From Saprospiraceae bacterium (lineage in GTDB: Bacteria > Bacteroidota > Bacteroidia > Chitinophagales > Saprospiraceae): a stretch of 64,000 bases of DNA. This document shows, piece after piece, positions 35,282 through 43,979 of the stretch. Location: positions 186,001 through 250,000 of the forward strand of contig JAJCYH010000023.1 in assembly GCA_029262995.1 (NCBI GenBank), given 5' to 3'. Position numbers and translations under genes: made by a program. The notes beneath the pieces are model-generated. The model did not search any database. It was not told the origin of the DNA and saw only the letters and a list, made by a program, of their open reading frames with translations. Numbering within the stretch: position 1 is the stretch's first letter; the number at the start of each line of letters is the position of its first letter.

Positions 35282-38200
35282 ATGATCAAAACAATTCTCC
35301 CAATTCTAATACTAAATATTTCATTTTCATTCCTTGCAAGTGGACAAATAAATGCTTCGCTCATGCAACATCCAGATGTCTCGGATAAACATATATGTTT
35401 TGTCTATGGAGACGATGTGTGGGTTTGTGACATAACAGGTGGTCAAGCAATTCGCTTAAGTTCTCCTGAAGGAACGGAAAGTCATCCTAGGTTTTCACCA
35501 GATGGTAATACAATCGCATATACAGCCAACTACCAAGGCAACAGCGATGTTTATACCATATCCGTAAATGGAGGGATTCCAAAAAGATTAACCTTTCATG
35601 GAATGTTCGACAGAGTACTAGGATGGACACCTGATGGTAATTCAATTTTATTTAGTTCAGGGCGAGAAAGCGGAAGGCAAAGATACAGTCAATTCTATAC
35701 GGTCCATAAGAATGGAGGAATGGCTAATAAATTACCTGTTCCCTATGGTGAATTTGCTTGTTTTTCTGACGATGGAAAAAAGATTGCTTTTACAGATCGG
35801 TCTAGAGTAAATAGAAATTGGAAAAGATATCGTGGGGGTACTGCACCGGATATTCACATTTTTAATCTTACTACCTATGCAACTGAAAATATTACCAACA
35901 ATAATGCAAATGATGAACTTCCAATGTGGAAAGGAAATTCCATTTATTACATGTCTGACAATGGAAGTGAAAAAAGAAACAATATTTGGCAATATAATAT
36001 AGCGAATAAAACGCACAAGCAGCTGACCAAATTTAAAAATTACGATATTACTTTCCCTGAAATTGGTGGCAATAATATTGTTTTCGAAGCAGGAGGAAAA
36101 CTGTATCTTTTAAACTTAGACTCGAATAAATCCAATGAGATAAAGATAAACGTTGTTTCAGATCAAATTGCCATGATGCCTAAGGCTCAAAAAGTATCAA
36201 AGTACATTCAAAATGCAAGTATATCGCCTGATGGTAAGCGTATTGTTGTCGAAGCAAGAGGTGATCTTTTTAATCTACCTGCAACAGAGGGCTATGTCGC
36301 TAATATTACCAATAGCTCTAGTTCGGCTGAGCGCTCTCCTGCCTGGTCTCCTGATGGAAAGACACTTGCTTATTGGAGTGATGCCTCTGGAGAATATCAA
36401 CTAACATTAAAGGACTTGACCAAAAAGAGTGCTGGTAGAAAAATCAGCGATTTTAAAAGTGGATTTAACTATGATATACACTGGTCACCTGACAGTAAAA
36501 GCATTGTGTATGTAGATCAGACCATGTCAATCAATCTGATGAATGTAGAAACTGGAGAAGTTACTAAGATTGACAAAGGCAAATTCATGTTTGAAGGTAA
36601 CCTGCGAAACTTTACTGCTAGCTGGTCTCCTGATAGCAGATATATTAGCTATTCCAAGTCAAATGGAAACAGGCTAAGCACTGCCATATATGTTTATGAC
36701 ACTCAAGATAATAAAGCTTCACAGCTTACTTCAGGTTATTACAGTGATACACAGCCATGCTTCAGTGCTGACGGCAAATATTTATTCTATACTACAGGAA
36801 GATCATTTCAACCCGTTTATTCTGGCGTAGACAATACTTTCATATATCCAAACAATACAATGGTAGCTGTAGGTAGTCTAGAAGAAAATACTAAATCTAT
36901 AATACATGTAAAAAATGACGCCGTAGAATTAGATGATGATGATGATAAAGACGACAACGATGCAGATGAGGATGAGGCGGGTGATGAAAAAGAAGATGAT
37001 GAAGATGAGGCAAAGGAGTCGATAACTTTTGATGTTGAGTCTTTTGAATCACGCATTGAATTGCTTGATATAGACCCTGGTAATCTTACAAGATTAATGG
37101 CTGTTGAAGGAAAGTTATTGTTTGTTCGATTTCCAAATTCTGGCACCAATGGCGGTTCTCCTACCCTACACTATTATGATATTGAAGAGAGAGAAGTGAA
37201 AAGTATTATTGAAGAAGTTGGGAGCTACGAACCTTCCGCTAAGGGTAAAAAAATATTGGTTAGCCAAGGCAATACGCTTGCTGTTATTGACTGTGCTGCA
37301 GATCAGAAAATTGACAAAAAGGTTCCTACAGAAAACATGATGATGCACGTTATTCCAATGGAAGAATGGCAGCAAATATTTAATGATGTTTGGCGATTCG
37401 AAAGGGACTATTTCTATGATCCTAACATGCACGGTGTGGATTGGAACGACATGAAATCTCGATACGGTAGTCTGATCAAACAATGCAATACAAGAAATGA
37501 TGTCAACATTGTTTTAGGGGATCTTATTGCTGAACTAAATGCTTCTCATACATATACAGGAGGAGGAGATGTTGAACAAGCAGATTTCATCAATGTAGGA
37601 TACCTTGGTGCAGATCTTTCCATTGATAATGGTTTTTATAAAATTGATAAAATTCTACAAGGGGCAACATGGGATGCAGAAGCCAAATCAGCTTTATCGA
37701 AGCCAGGCATTGATGTAAATGAAGGTGATTTTATACTAGCTGTAAACGGAATGTCTATTGATGCTAGCAAAGATATCTCTGCTTCATTCCAAGGTCTAGC
37801 CAATGAAACAGTAGAGTTAACTGTAAATTCTACGCCAACTTTGGAAGAGGCTCGTCAGGTCGTCGTTCAAATGATGAGATCTGAAACCCGTCTTAGGCAT
37901 TTGGAATGGATAGAATCCAACCGCCAACGAGTTGACGAAGCAAGTAATGGTGAACTTGGATATATCTACGTAAGAAGTACTGGCATTGATGGTCAGAATG
38001 AACTTATAAGACAGTTTTATGCACAATTAAATAAGAAAGGATTAGTCATTGATGAGCGCTTTAACAGTGGTGGTCAGATCCCTGACAGGTTTATTGAACT
38101 GCTTGATCGAAAGCCTTTAGCCTTTTGGGCAGTTCGAGATGGAGAAGATTGGGCATGGCCACCAGCAGGTAATTTTGGTCCAAAGGTTATGCTTATTAAT

Positions 38201-38548
38201 GGGTTCAGTGGATCAGGTGGAGATGCTTTTCCTGATTATTTTAGAAAAAGAAATCTCGGACCTTTAATTGGGACTAGAACATGGGGAGGTTTAATCGGCA
38301 TTACAGGAGGACCTAACTTAGTAGATAATGGAGCGATTACGATGCCGACATTCCGAATGTATGACCCCAATGGTGAGTGGTTCAAAGAAGGTCATGGCGT
38401 TGATGCAGACATAGAAGTATTTGAAGATTTTCAAAAACTGGCAAACGGAAGTGATGTTCAGCTAGAAGCAGGAATTAAGGAAGCAATGCGCCAATTAAAA
38501 ACGGGTAAATACAAAATTCCAGAACGTCCTAAATACGAAAAAAGGTGA
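35282..38548 (+). CDS. Tricorn-like S41 family peptidase
   Basis: 1088 aa with a signal peptide (1-22, ending ASGQ). Two PD40 propellers follow (about 30-320 and 320-690), with repeated SPDGK motifs. An acidic spacer of almost pure Asp/Glu lies at about 550-582. After a helical region with MHGVDW comes LIAELNASHTY with the likely catalytic His, then a PDZ (about 780-860) and the S41 core, where GFSGSGGDAF contains the probable nucleophile Ser978. Tricorn-type enzymes degrade peptides released by other proteases; here the signal peptide places it in the envelope. The stop TGA is the first triplet of a heptamer array. Confidence 0.93.
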   Translation: MIKTILPILILNISFSFLASGQINASLMQHPDVSDKHICFVYGDDVWVCDITGGQAIRLSSPEGTESHPRFSPDGNTIAYTANYQGNSDVYTISVNGGIPKRLTFHGMFDRVLGWTPDGNSILFSSGRESGRQRYSQFYTVHKNGGMANKLPVPYGEFACFSDDGKKIAFTDRSRVNRNWKRYRGGTAPDIHIFNLTTYATENITNNNANDELPMWKGNSIYYMSDNGSEKRNNIWQYNIANKTHKQLTKFKNYDITFPEIGGNNIVFEAGGKLYLLNLDSNKSNEIKINVVSDQIAMMPKAQKVSKYIQNASISPDGKRIVVEARGDLFNLPATEGYVANITNSSSSAERSPAWSPDGKTLAYWSDASGEYQLTLKDLTKKSAGRKISDFKSGFNYDIHWSPDSKSIVYVDQTMSINLMNVETGEVTKIDKGKFMFEGNLRNFTASWSPDSRYISYSKSNGNRLSTAIYVYDTQDNKASQLTSGYYSDTQPCFSADGKYLFYTTGRSFQPVYSGVDNTFIYPNNTMVAVGSLEENTKSIIHVKNDAVELDDDDDKDDNDADEDEAGDEKEDDEDEAKESITFDVESFESRIELLDIDPGNLTRLMAVEGKLLFVRFPNSGTNGGSPTLHYYDIEEREVKSIIEEVGSYEPSAKGKKILVSQGNTLAVIDCAADQKIDKKVPTENMMMHVIPMEEWQQIFNDVWRFERDYFYDPNMHGVDWNDMKSRYGSLIKQCNTRNDVNIVLGDLIAELNASHTYTGGGDVEQADFINVGYLGADLSIDNGFYKIDKILQGATWDAEAKSALSKPGIDVNEGDFILAVNGMSIDASKDISASFQGLANETVELTVNSTPTLEEARQVVVQMMRSETRLRHLEWIESNRQRVDEASNGELGYIYVRSTGIDGQNELIRQFYAQLNKKGLVIDERFNSGGQIPDRFIELLDRKPLAFWAVRDGEDWAWPPAGNFGPKVMLINGFSGSGGDAFPDYFRKRNLGPLIGTRTWGGLIGITGGPNLVDNGAITMPTFRMYDPNGEWFKEGHGVDADIEVFEDFQKLANGSDVQLEAGIKEAMRQLKTGKYKIPERPKYEKR

Positions 38549-38671
38549 AAAGTGATAACTGATAACTGATAAGTGATAAGTGATAAGTGATAAGTGAAAA
38601 GTGATAACTGAAAACTGAAAACTGATAACTGAAAACTGATAACTGATAAGTGAAAGGTGAAAACTGATATC
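38546..38671 (+). repeat. Heptanucleotide tandem array, 18 units of TGATAAC/TGATAAG/TGAAAAC
   Basis: Exactly 18 consecutive 7-mers, all starting TGA (TGATAAC, TGATAAG, TGAAAAC, TGAAAAG, TGAAAGG, TGATATC). The first three bases are the stop codon of the tricorn-like gene, and the last unit ends one base before the left arm of a terminator. The reverse strand has no stop and produces a spurious open frame. Confidence 0.97.
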
Positions 38672-38703
38672 AAGAGGTCGCAAATAATATTGTGGCCTCT
38701 TTT
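38672..38703 (+). terminator. Intrinsic terminator after the heptamer array
   Basis: Arms 38672-38683 and 38690-38701 form a 12-bp stem (two G-U wobbles) with a 6-nt loop, followed by TTTT. It should end the tricorn-like transcript, which means the array is transcribed as its 3' untranslated region. Confidence 0.8.
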
Positions 38704-38724
38704 AATCTCGGCTATTTTATAGCT

Positions 38725-40152
38725 TTAGTTAAAATTGTTATTATGTAAGATTCTAATAAATACACCAAACTTTTTAACCTCCATAGCAATAGTGTAATCT
38801 GAATTGAGACTCTCATATGCATCATCATCTATATTATAAATATTAGAATAAAATACATACTCTGCGCTTCCCTCATATGGCTTAAAAGATCTTAGGTCTT
38901 TACTAAGATCTATTTCATCAAGTGTAGCGAGATTTGGAAAAAAGCTTTCAACTTGATCCAATGGTATTTTATTCTCATCTAAATAAGACAACGCTTCCAG
39001 TCTCAAGTTATAATAAGGCAAATGTGCCAATGAAGAATCCCAACCTTGCGAAATAGTAGTTGGATAAACCCACAGATTACCCGTAAGCAAAACAATAACC
39101 CAAACCATTGCAATTGCATTTCGGAATTTTGTACCTAGAGGGGCTGTAAAAAGAAGTTTTGCTCCATAGAGAGCTATCAATAAAAAAATAGGTAGTAAAT
39201 ACCTATGTCCCATAAGACCCTTTGCCCATAACATATTAATAGGAATAATTATCAGAAAACAGATAGCAATTAACAATACTTTACTTAGTGTCTTTTCGGA
39301 TTTAACTCTATCCCAATATCTTATACTTAAAAAAACTATAATCAACCATATGATAATTCGCCCAAAATCAATCAATCTCCAAAATAGAATTCCAATATTG
39401 TATAGCACACCTCTTATACCCACTAATTCAAAACTTTCTGCCCATGGAGAATTGGGATGATAAGCTATCCACTCCGAATTATAATAATGTCCTATCGAAT
39501 ATGTTAAGAACAATAAGAAAGCTGGCCAATAAATAAGACTTCTCTTGAGTAAAGATCGACCAGTTTGAATTACATCTCTTTTGAAATTGATATTGATTAA
39601 CACATCGATGATTAACAAACACACAGAAGTCATCATTCCTCTCATGCTTGTCAAAAAAAGTCCTAAAATAGCTATGGCAAGCATAAGCCTACGATTTGCC
39701 ATCACACAATTTAAGCCCACAAGGAAAAAGAACACAAGCGTTACGTCAGGAGAAACCAAGGTTATTTGACCCAATAATGTAGAATCCAAACCTACTAACA
39801 ACAATGCAATACCTCTATATTCGACTTGGAAAAATCTCTTTAACAATAGCATAAGTTGCCATACAATTCCAATAATGAATGGCATCATAGCCAAATGACT
39901 AACTATAAGAGTACGACCAAATATTTTCCAACAATAAGCAAGGTAAATTCCAAATGTGGGAATATGCCCACTATCAAAACGTTCAGGTAACCACAAAGAA
40001 GAAAAATTAGTTGAAAAGTAAAAATTAGCATGCTTAGAACCCAGTTGAACAGTATCCCAAAAGAAGGCATTGTTTAAAGAGGAGACATAAACCACAGACA
40101 ATAAAGCAATGTAAATGAGTTGATAGGGGTATTGTCTCAAAGTGTTGATCAT
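38725..40152 (-). CDS. Polytopic membrane protein, possible GT-C (GT39/PMT-like) glycosyltransferase
   Basis: 475 aa with about ten to twelve membrane helices and a C-terminal extracytoplasmic tail of about 100 residues. The first loop has NAFFWDTVQLGSKHANF, where an acidic residue in the loop after TM1 recalls the catalytic Asp of GT-C enzymes (PMT, ArnT), and LGLDSTLLG/LVSPDVTLVFF follow in the TM4-6 region as in GT39 relatives. If correct it would transfer a sugar from a polyprenyl donor at the outer face of the inner membrane. Sequence evidence is fold-level only. Single gene, convergent with the tricorn gene. Confidence 0.55.
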   Translation of the reverse strand: MINTLRQYPYQLIYIALLSVVYVSSLNNAFFWDTVQLGSKHANFYFSTNFSSLWLPERFDSGHIPTFGIYLAYCWKIFGRTLIVSHLAMMPFIIGIVWQLMLLLKRFFQVEYRGIALLLVGLDSTLLGQITLVSPDVTLVFFFLVGLNCVMANRRLMLAIAILGLFLTSMRGMMTSVCLLIIDVLININFKRDVIQTGRSLLKRSLIYWPAFLLFLTYSIGHYYNSEWIAYHPNSPWAESFELVGIRGVLYNIGILFWRLIDFGRIIIWLIIVFLSIRYWDRVKSEKTLSKVLLIAICFLIIIPINMLWAKGLMGHRYLLPIFLLIALYGAKLLFTAPLGTKFRNAIAMVWVIVLLTGNLWVYPTTISQGWDSSLAHLPYYNLRLEALSYLDENKIPLDQVESFFPNLATLDEIDLSKDLRSFKPYEGSAEYVFYSNIYNIDDDAYESLNSDYTIAMEVKKFGVFIRILHNNNFN

Positions 40153-40428
40153 GATCCTTTAAATAAACAATAGAAATTAAATAATACAATCCATAGATTA
40201 TTTATATTAAACATCCTTTGATTCTTGCTTTTCAAAGATGAGCATCATCACAAAGATTAAAAAATAATTCCTTCCAATACAAATAAATCTATTGCGCATA
40301 GGTTTATTGATTGAGCCAAATTTTTAGGTAAAAAAGTGGTTAATCATCTTTTTATTTCAGAACCCACCTACTATAGCTGCGAAGATGCAGGAGTGATATA
40401 AAACAAAATTACTATCTTTAAAGATAAT

Positions 40429-41835
40429 ATGAAGTTCAATCAAGTATACTGGCTGTTTTTTATTACACTGCTCTTATCCTCCACAATAATAAAAGCATCC
40501 TCGGTTACTAAGCTTATTATTAATGTTTCCCCTTCAGATCGTATACAATACGTTAAAGTGGGATATTATATAAATATGCTGGTAGAGTTAGAACCGCGAA
40601 ATAGAATTAAAAAAGAAGTAGGTATAGAAAATCAAGTGAGCTTTGATTTTGAATTAAACGAGCCACAAATTTTTATTCTTACAATCTCAGATCACTCTGT
40701 AAGATATAAAATATATGCTGTACCTGGAGATACTATTTTTATATCTATGTCCAAGGATTATATAGAGTTTAAAGGAGACAGAATTCAAGAAAACTATTTC
40801 TTACTTGATCACAGTCTAAATTTAGTAAATCGTCCTCGCCTCAAATTCTACAATGAGGAACTTGATTCCAATTATTTATCAAAGCTAGATAACTTAGTAA
40901 GCGTTATTAAAAATGACCTTGAGCAATCAACTTTTTCCGCTGACTTTTCAAAATTTGTTAAAGCTGAATGTATTGGCATCAGGTATTATAACATCTATAA
41001 TAAAGCTTATAAACTTGCTTCTGATACAACAGCTATAGATTCCTTGAGTACTGAATTAAGAGAAATTATTAGATCATTATTTAATATTCAAAAAATTAAT
41101 GAAACGAGGTCAAGGTATTACATTAATTCCCTAAATGGTTTTATGTCGTTAAAAGTACGTAATGGCTTGTCCCAAAATCAATCAGAGAACTATTTCATAA
41201 AAATGAATAAGATTCAAAGCACAAGGATTGAGAATCTGGCATTTTCAACCGATTTACTTAAAGTATTTTTAGTAGGACTTTCAAGTTCAGCACTATACTT
41301 AGCTAAAAATGAATCACAATTGGCTTTTGCAGAATATCTGATTTCCGAATATGATAAAAAGTATAATACATCTCAAGCAAATGCATTTTATTACATATAC
41401 TCTGATCTTAAGAAAAAGAAGAATCGATTTAACCTCAACTCAGTGGAAGACTATTGTTTTGAAACAATAAAGTCTGATTCAATTTTCATTTCTGAACTTT
41501 TTAAAAACAGCGATACAGTAGCTCTTTACTTTTGGGCGACTTGGTGTAGACCATGCATAGAATTTTTGAAATCTCTTCCAGATTCGAGTAATTTAAATAC
41601 GAAGGTCGCCGTAATAAATTTTTGGAGCGAGAAAGAGAATTGGCAAAATTCTTTAGACAAACATGATCTTAGAGATAATTTTCAACATTATTTTGCGCAT
41701 AGCAGTTTAACTGAAGTACTTAAAGATGAGTGGTCAATAGACAAACTACCTTTTTTCATAATATTAAATCGGGATTTAAGCATTCAGCAATTTACTTCAG
41801 ATAAGAATACTATAAAAGAATTACTTACCAAGTAA
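40429..41835 (+). CDS. TlpA-like thioredoxin-fold protein, exported
   Basis: 468 aa with a signal peptide (1-24, ending IKAS). The last 120 residues are a TlpA/ResA-type domain with the active site WATWCRPC (about 365-372) and the cis-Pro in DKLPFFIIL. The 340-residue N-terminal part begins with a beta-domain like the DUF4369 found in many Bacteroidota TlpA proteins, then a helical region. It probably reduces disulfides in the periplasm. About 276 bp of gene-free DNA lies upstream; TATCTTTA at about 40413 is a weak -7 candidate. Confidence 0.85.
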   Translation: MKFNQVYWLFFITLLLSSTIIKASSVTKLIINVSPSDRIQYVKVGYYINMLVELEPRNRIKKEVGIENQVSFDFELNEPQIFILTISDHSVRYKIYAVPGDTIFISMSKDYIEFKGDRIQENYFLLDHSLNLVNRPRLKFYNEELDSNYLSKLDNLVSVIKNDLEQSTFSADFSKFVKAECIGIRYYNIYNKAYKLASDTTAIDSLSTELREIIRSLFNIQKINETRSRYYINSLNGFMSLKVRNGLSQNQSENYFIKMNKIQSTRIENLAFSTDLLKVFLVGLSSSALYLAKNESQLAFAEYLISEYDKKYNTSQANAFYYIYSDLKKKKNRFNLNSVEDYCFETIKSDSIFISELFKNSDTVALYFWATWCRPCIEFLKSLPDSSNLNTKVAVINFWSEKENWQNSLDKHDLRDNFQHYFAHSSLTEVLKDEWSIDKLPFFIILNRDLSIQQFTSDKNTIKELLTK

Positions 41836-42391
41836 ATATCTTCTGGGGCAGGACGTTAGTCAAGAGTATTTCTTTCAAAACATGAGTCTTCTTCGTCGAA
41901 GTTGTCAAGGTTTTCACCTCAGTCAACCTCCTTATCCAGCTGCTTTACTGTCTTTCCTTCTCGCTAGCACTCAATGAAAATCCATCGCAGCTTCAATTAA
42001 TCTGCTGGCCAGCTTTCCCTCCAGTCACAAGCATGCTTCGTATGTAGCGCAGATCACACCTTACGGTGCTTTACTCTGCCATAACTCAAGGTGCCAGCTA
42101 AGGCCTTACTGTACGTCACAAAATAGAAATTCATTCAAACAAAAGGTACTTAAAAAATTAAAAAATGAGTGTTACTTAACCAATTGTTTAATGTAATACT
42201 AATGCCTATATCAGGAAAACAGATTGAGTGTAGTAAGCTATCAATCATTCATTTTGTAATATTTAATATTTGTAACGCCTATTAAGTGTTGATCTTATAC
42301 AAAAGCATTATTTTGATATGTATTTGTTTGACAAATGTTTGACATTAAAATAAATATCCCCTGCAAATCAATGATTTACAAGGGATTAATG
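41836..42391. other. Gene-free 556 bp with a GC-richer block of unknown origin
   Basis: The first 280 bp (about 41850-42120) are visibly GC-richer than the neighbourhood and contain short inverted segments (GCTGGCC, CTGGCACC). No frame encodes a protein I recognise on either strand; it may be a decayed mobile element. The rest to the tRNA is ordinary AT-rich spacer. Confidence 0.4.
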
Positions 42392-42465
42392 TGACCAAGG
42401 AAGGAGTCGAACCCTCAACCTCCTGAGCCGTAATCAGGTACTCTATCCAATTGAGCTACTTGGCC
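42392..42465 (-). tRNA. tRNA-Arg (anticodon ACG)
   Basis: 74 nt. The acceptor stem GGCCAAG pairs with CTTGGTC (one G-U), the D-arm has AGCTCAATTGGATAGAGT, the anticodon arm is CCTGA-TTACGGC-TCAGG with ACG at the anticodon position, and the T-arm carries GGTTCGACTCC. Discriminator base A. CCA is not encoded. A34 would need TadA editing to inosine to read CGN codons. Its 5' end abuts an array of repeats that contain its first 11 nt. Confidence 0.95.
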
Positions 42466-42954
42466 AATAAATTATTTAACATCTCCTCAATTACTTTCCA
42501 AGTAGCGAAATGCGTGTCCCGATTATTCGCTAGAATTCATCGGGACCCGTCCTGATGATTCGAAGAATTCATCAGGAAGCTACTTGGCCAATAAATTATT
42601 TAACATTTCCTCAATTACTTTCCAAGTAGCCCCGATTATTTGCTAGAATTCATCGGGAAGCTACTTGGCCAATAAACTATAATACATTTCCTCAATTAAT
42701 TTCCAAGTAGCGAAATGCTTGTCCCGATTATTTGCTAGAATTCATCGGGAAGCTACTTGGCCAAAAAATATGATACATTTCCTCAATTACTTTCCAAATA
42801 GCCCCGATTATTTGCAAGAATTCATCAGGAAGCTACTTGGCCATAAATTATAATACATTTCCTCATATACTTTCCACGGAGCCCCGATTATTTGCAAGAA
42901 TTCAGCGGGACCCGTCCTGATGATTCGAAGAATTCATCAGGAAGCTACTTGGCC
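42466..42954 (-). repeat. Five tandem imperfect repeats each ending in the tRNA-Arg 5' end
   Basis: Besides the tRNA itself (42455-42465), the 11-mer GGCCAAGTAGC occurs on the minus strand at 42579-42589, 42660-42670, 42752-42762, 42832-42842 and 42944-42954. This defines units of 124, 81, 92, 80 and 112 bp. Each has GGCCAAGTAGC, an inner hairpin (CCCGAT/ATCGGG or CCTGATGA/TCATCAGG) and, in all but one or two decayed cases, GCTACTTGG that pairs with the start, then a shared GAGGAAATGTNA(A/T) spacer identical in kind to the region directly upstream of the true tRNA. Confidence 0.9.
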
Positions 42955-43069
42955 ATTTTAACGAGTGCAAATTAAGGACTATTTAAGATTTTATGCAACA
43001 TTGTAGCTTCTGTAATTAAAATATCCTTCAAAATATTATCAAAATCAATTGAAATTCAGTAAATTAGGA

Positions 43070-43098
43070 TTGACCTTATTGAGTAAAATCTATATTTG
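43070..43098 (+). promoter_or_regulatory. Consensus Bacteroidota promoter
   Basis: TTG (43070-43072), 18 nt, TATATTTG (43091-43098): a full TTG/TAnnTTTG promoter. Transcription would start near 43104, leaving a leader of about 45 nt before the ATG at 43149. Confidence 0.75.
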
Positions 43099-43148
43099 TT
43101 CCCAAATTATAGACAAGTCTCTTTTTTTAACAAAAAACAAAACAAATT

Positions 43149-43907
43149 ATGAAAAATTTACTTTTAATCCTTTTTGCTTTTTTTAGCATTAGTGCTTTCT
43201 CTCAAGATGCTACTGATGAAATGCCAGACAGAATGTTTGAATCCATCATTTTAACGCCTAACCCTGCACATGTCAACAAACTTACTGCAAACATGGCCGC
43301 TCATAATGCGAAGTATCATAAAGCAGATACACCATACGAAGCCTATGTATATCATATTTCTTCAGGACCTAATGCTGGTAAATTGATATGGATGATGGGA
43401 CCATTAAGTTCATGGGGAGACTTAGACAATAGACCTTCTACAGATGGTCATGACGAAGATTGGGCCACCAATGTTGTTCCACTTTTAAATAATGTAGAGC
43501 ATGGTGAGTACTGGAAAAGAGACAACGAAATCTCCAAAAAAACAACGCCTAAACAGCACGCTATGTATTTCATAAGATTTCATGAGATCAGTAAATCTGA
43601 GGGTTACCGATTTGATGAATTAATGTCAAAAATAGGTGCCACTATGAAAAGTATGGACAAAGTCAATTCCTGGGCAGTCTATGATAATCAATTAAGACAA
43701 GGATACAAAACAGGAAGGCATGTTATATCAGTTAGCGGTATGGACAAATGGGCGGAAATGGATGACAACTGGGCTTTTGTGCCTGCATTTGAAAAAATCC
43801 ATGGTGAAGGCTCATTTCCTGCTTTTAGCAAGCAAATGGATCAAGTCGTAACTAATTCATATGATGAAATATGGACCTATGATGCTAAAATGAGTGGTAA
43901 GGAATAA
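43149..43907 (+). CDS. Exported protein of unknown function
   Basis: 252 aa with a signal peptide ending SAFSQ (about 1-19). Two similar halves may exist: an N-terminal segment with AYVYHISSGPNAGKLIWMMGPLSSW and a C-terminal one with SWAVYDN, TGRHVISVSGMDKW, and both with a tryptophan and N-x-x-H. The alternating beta/alpha pattern and duplicated short motifs resemble a dimeric alpha-beta barrel (ABM-like) repeat, but this is inference from pattern. No family name can be given. It has a strong promoter of its own and is 72 bp upstream of the PhoD-like gene. Confidence 0.6.
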   Translation: MKNLLLILFAFFSISAFSQDATDEMPDRMFESIILTPNPAHVNKLTANMAAHNAKYHKADTPYEAYVYHISSGPNAGKLIWMMGPLSSWGDLDNRPSTDGHDEDWATNVVPLLNNVEHGEYWKRDNEISKKTTPKQHAMYFIRFHEISKSEGYRFDELMSKIGATMKSMDKVNSWAVYDNQLRQGYKTGRHVISVSGMDKWAEMDDNWAFVPAFEKIHGEGSFPAFSKQMDQVVTNSYDEIWTYDAKMSGKE

Positions 43908-43979
43908 GATCCTGTTAAAATCAAGATATTTAATCTTAAGGAAATATTTCATAGTGTATCTTTAATCAAACGAATCACT

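Noticed and set aside
36817-37149. Ser-rich minus-strand frame opposite the tricorn gene
   Set aside because: It is the shadow of the Asp/Glu-coding GAT/GAA stretch.
38458-38683. Two minus-strand open frames over the 38.5-kb repeat (Ser/Leu/Ile/Tyr/His-rich)
   Set aside because: Same artefact: reverse complement of the TGATAAC array.
42466-42954. CRISPR array
   Set aside because: Repeats are 80-124 bp, imperfect and self-complementary, there are no unique spacers of constant length, and no cas genes are near.
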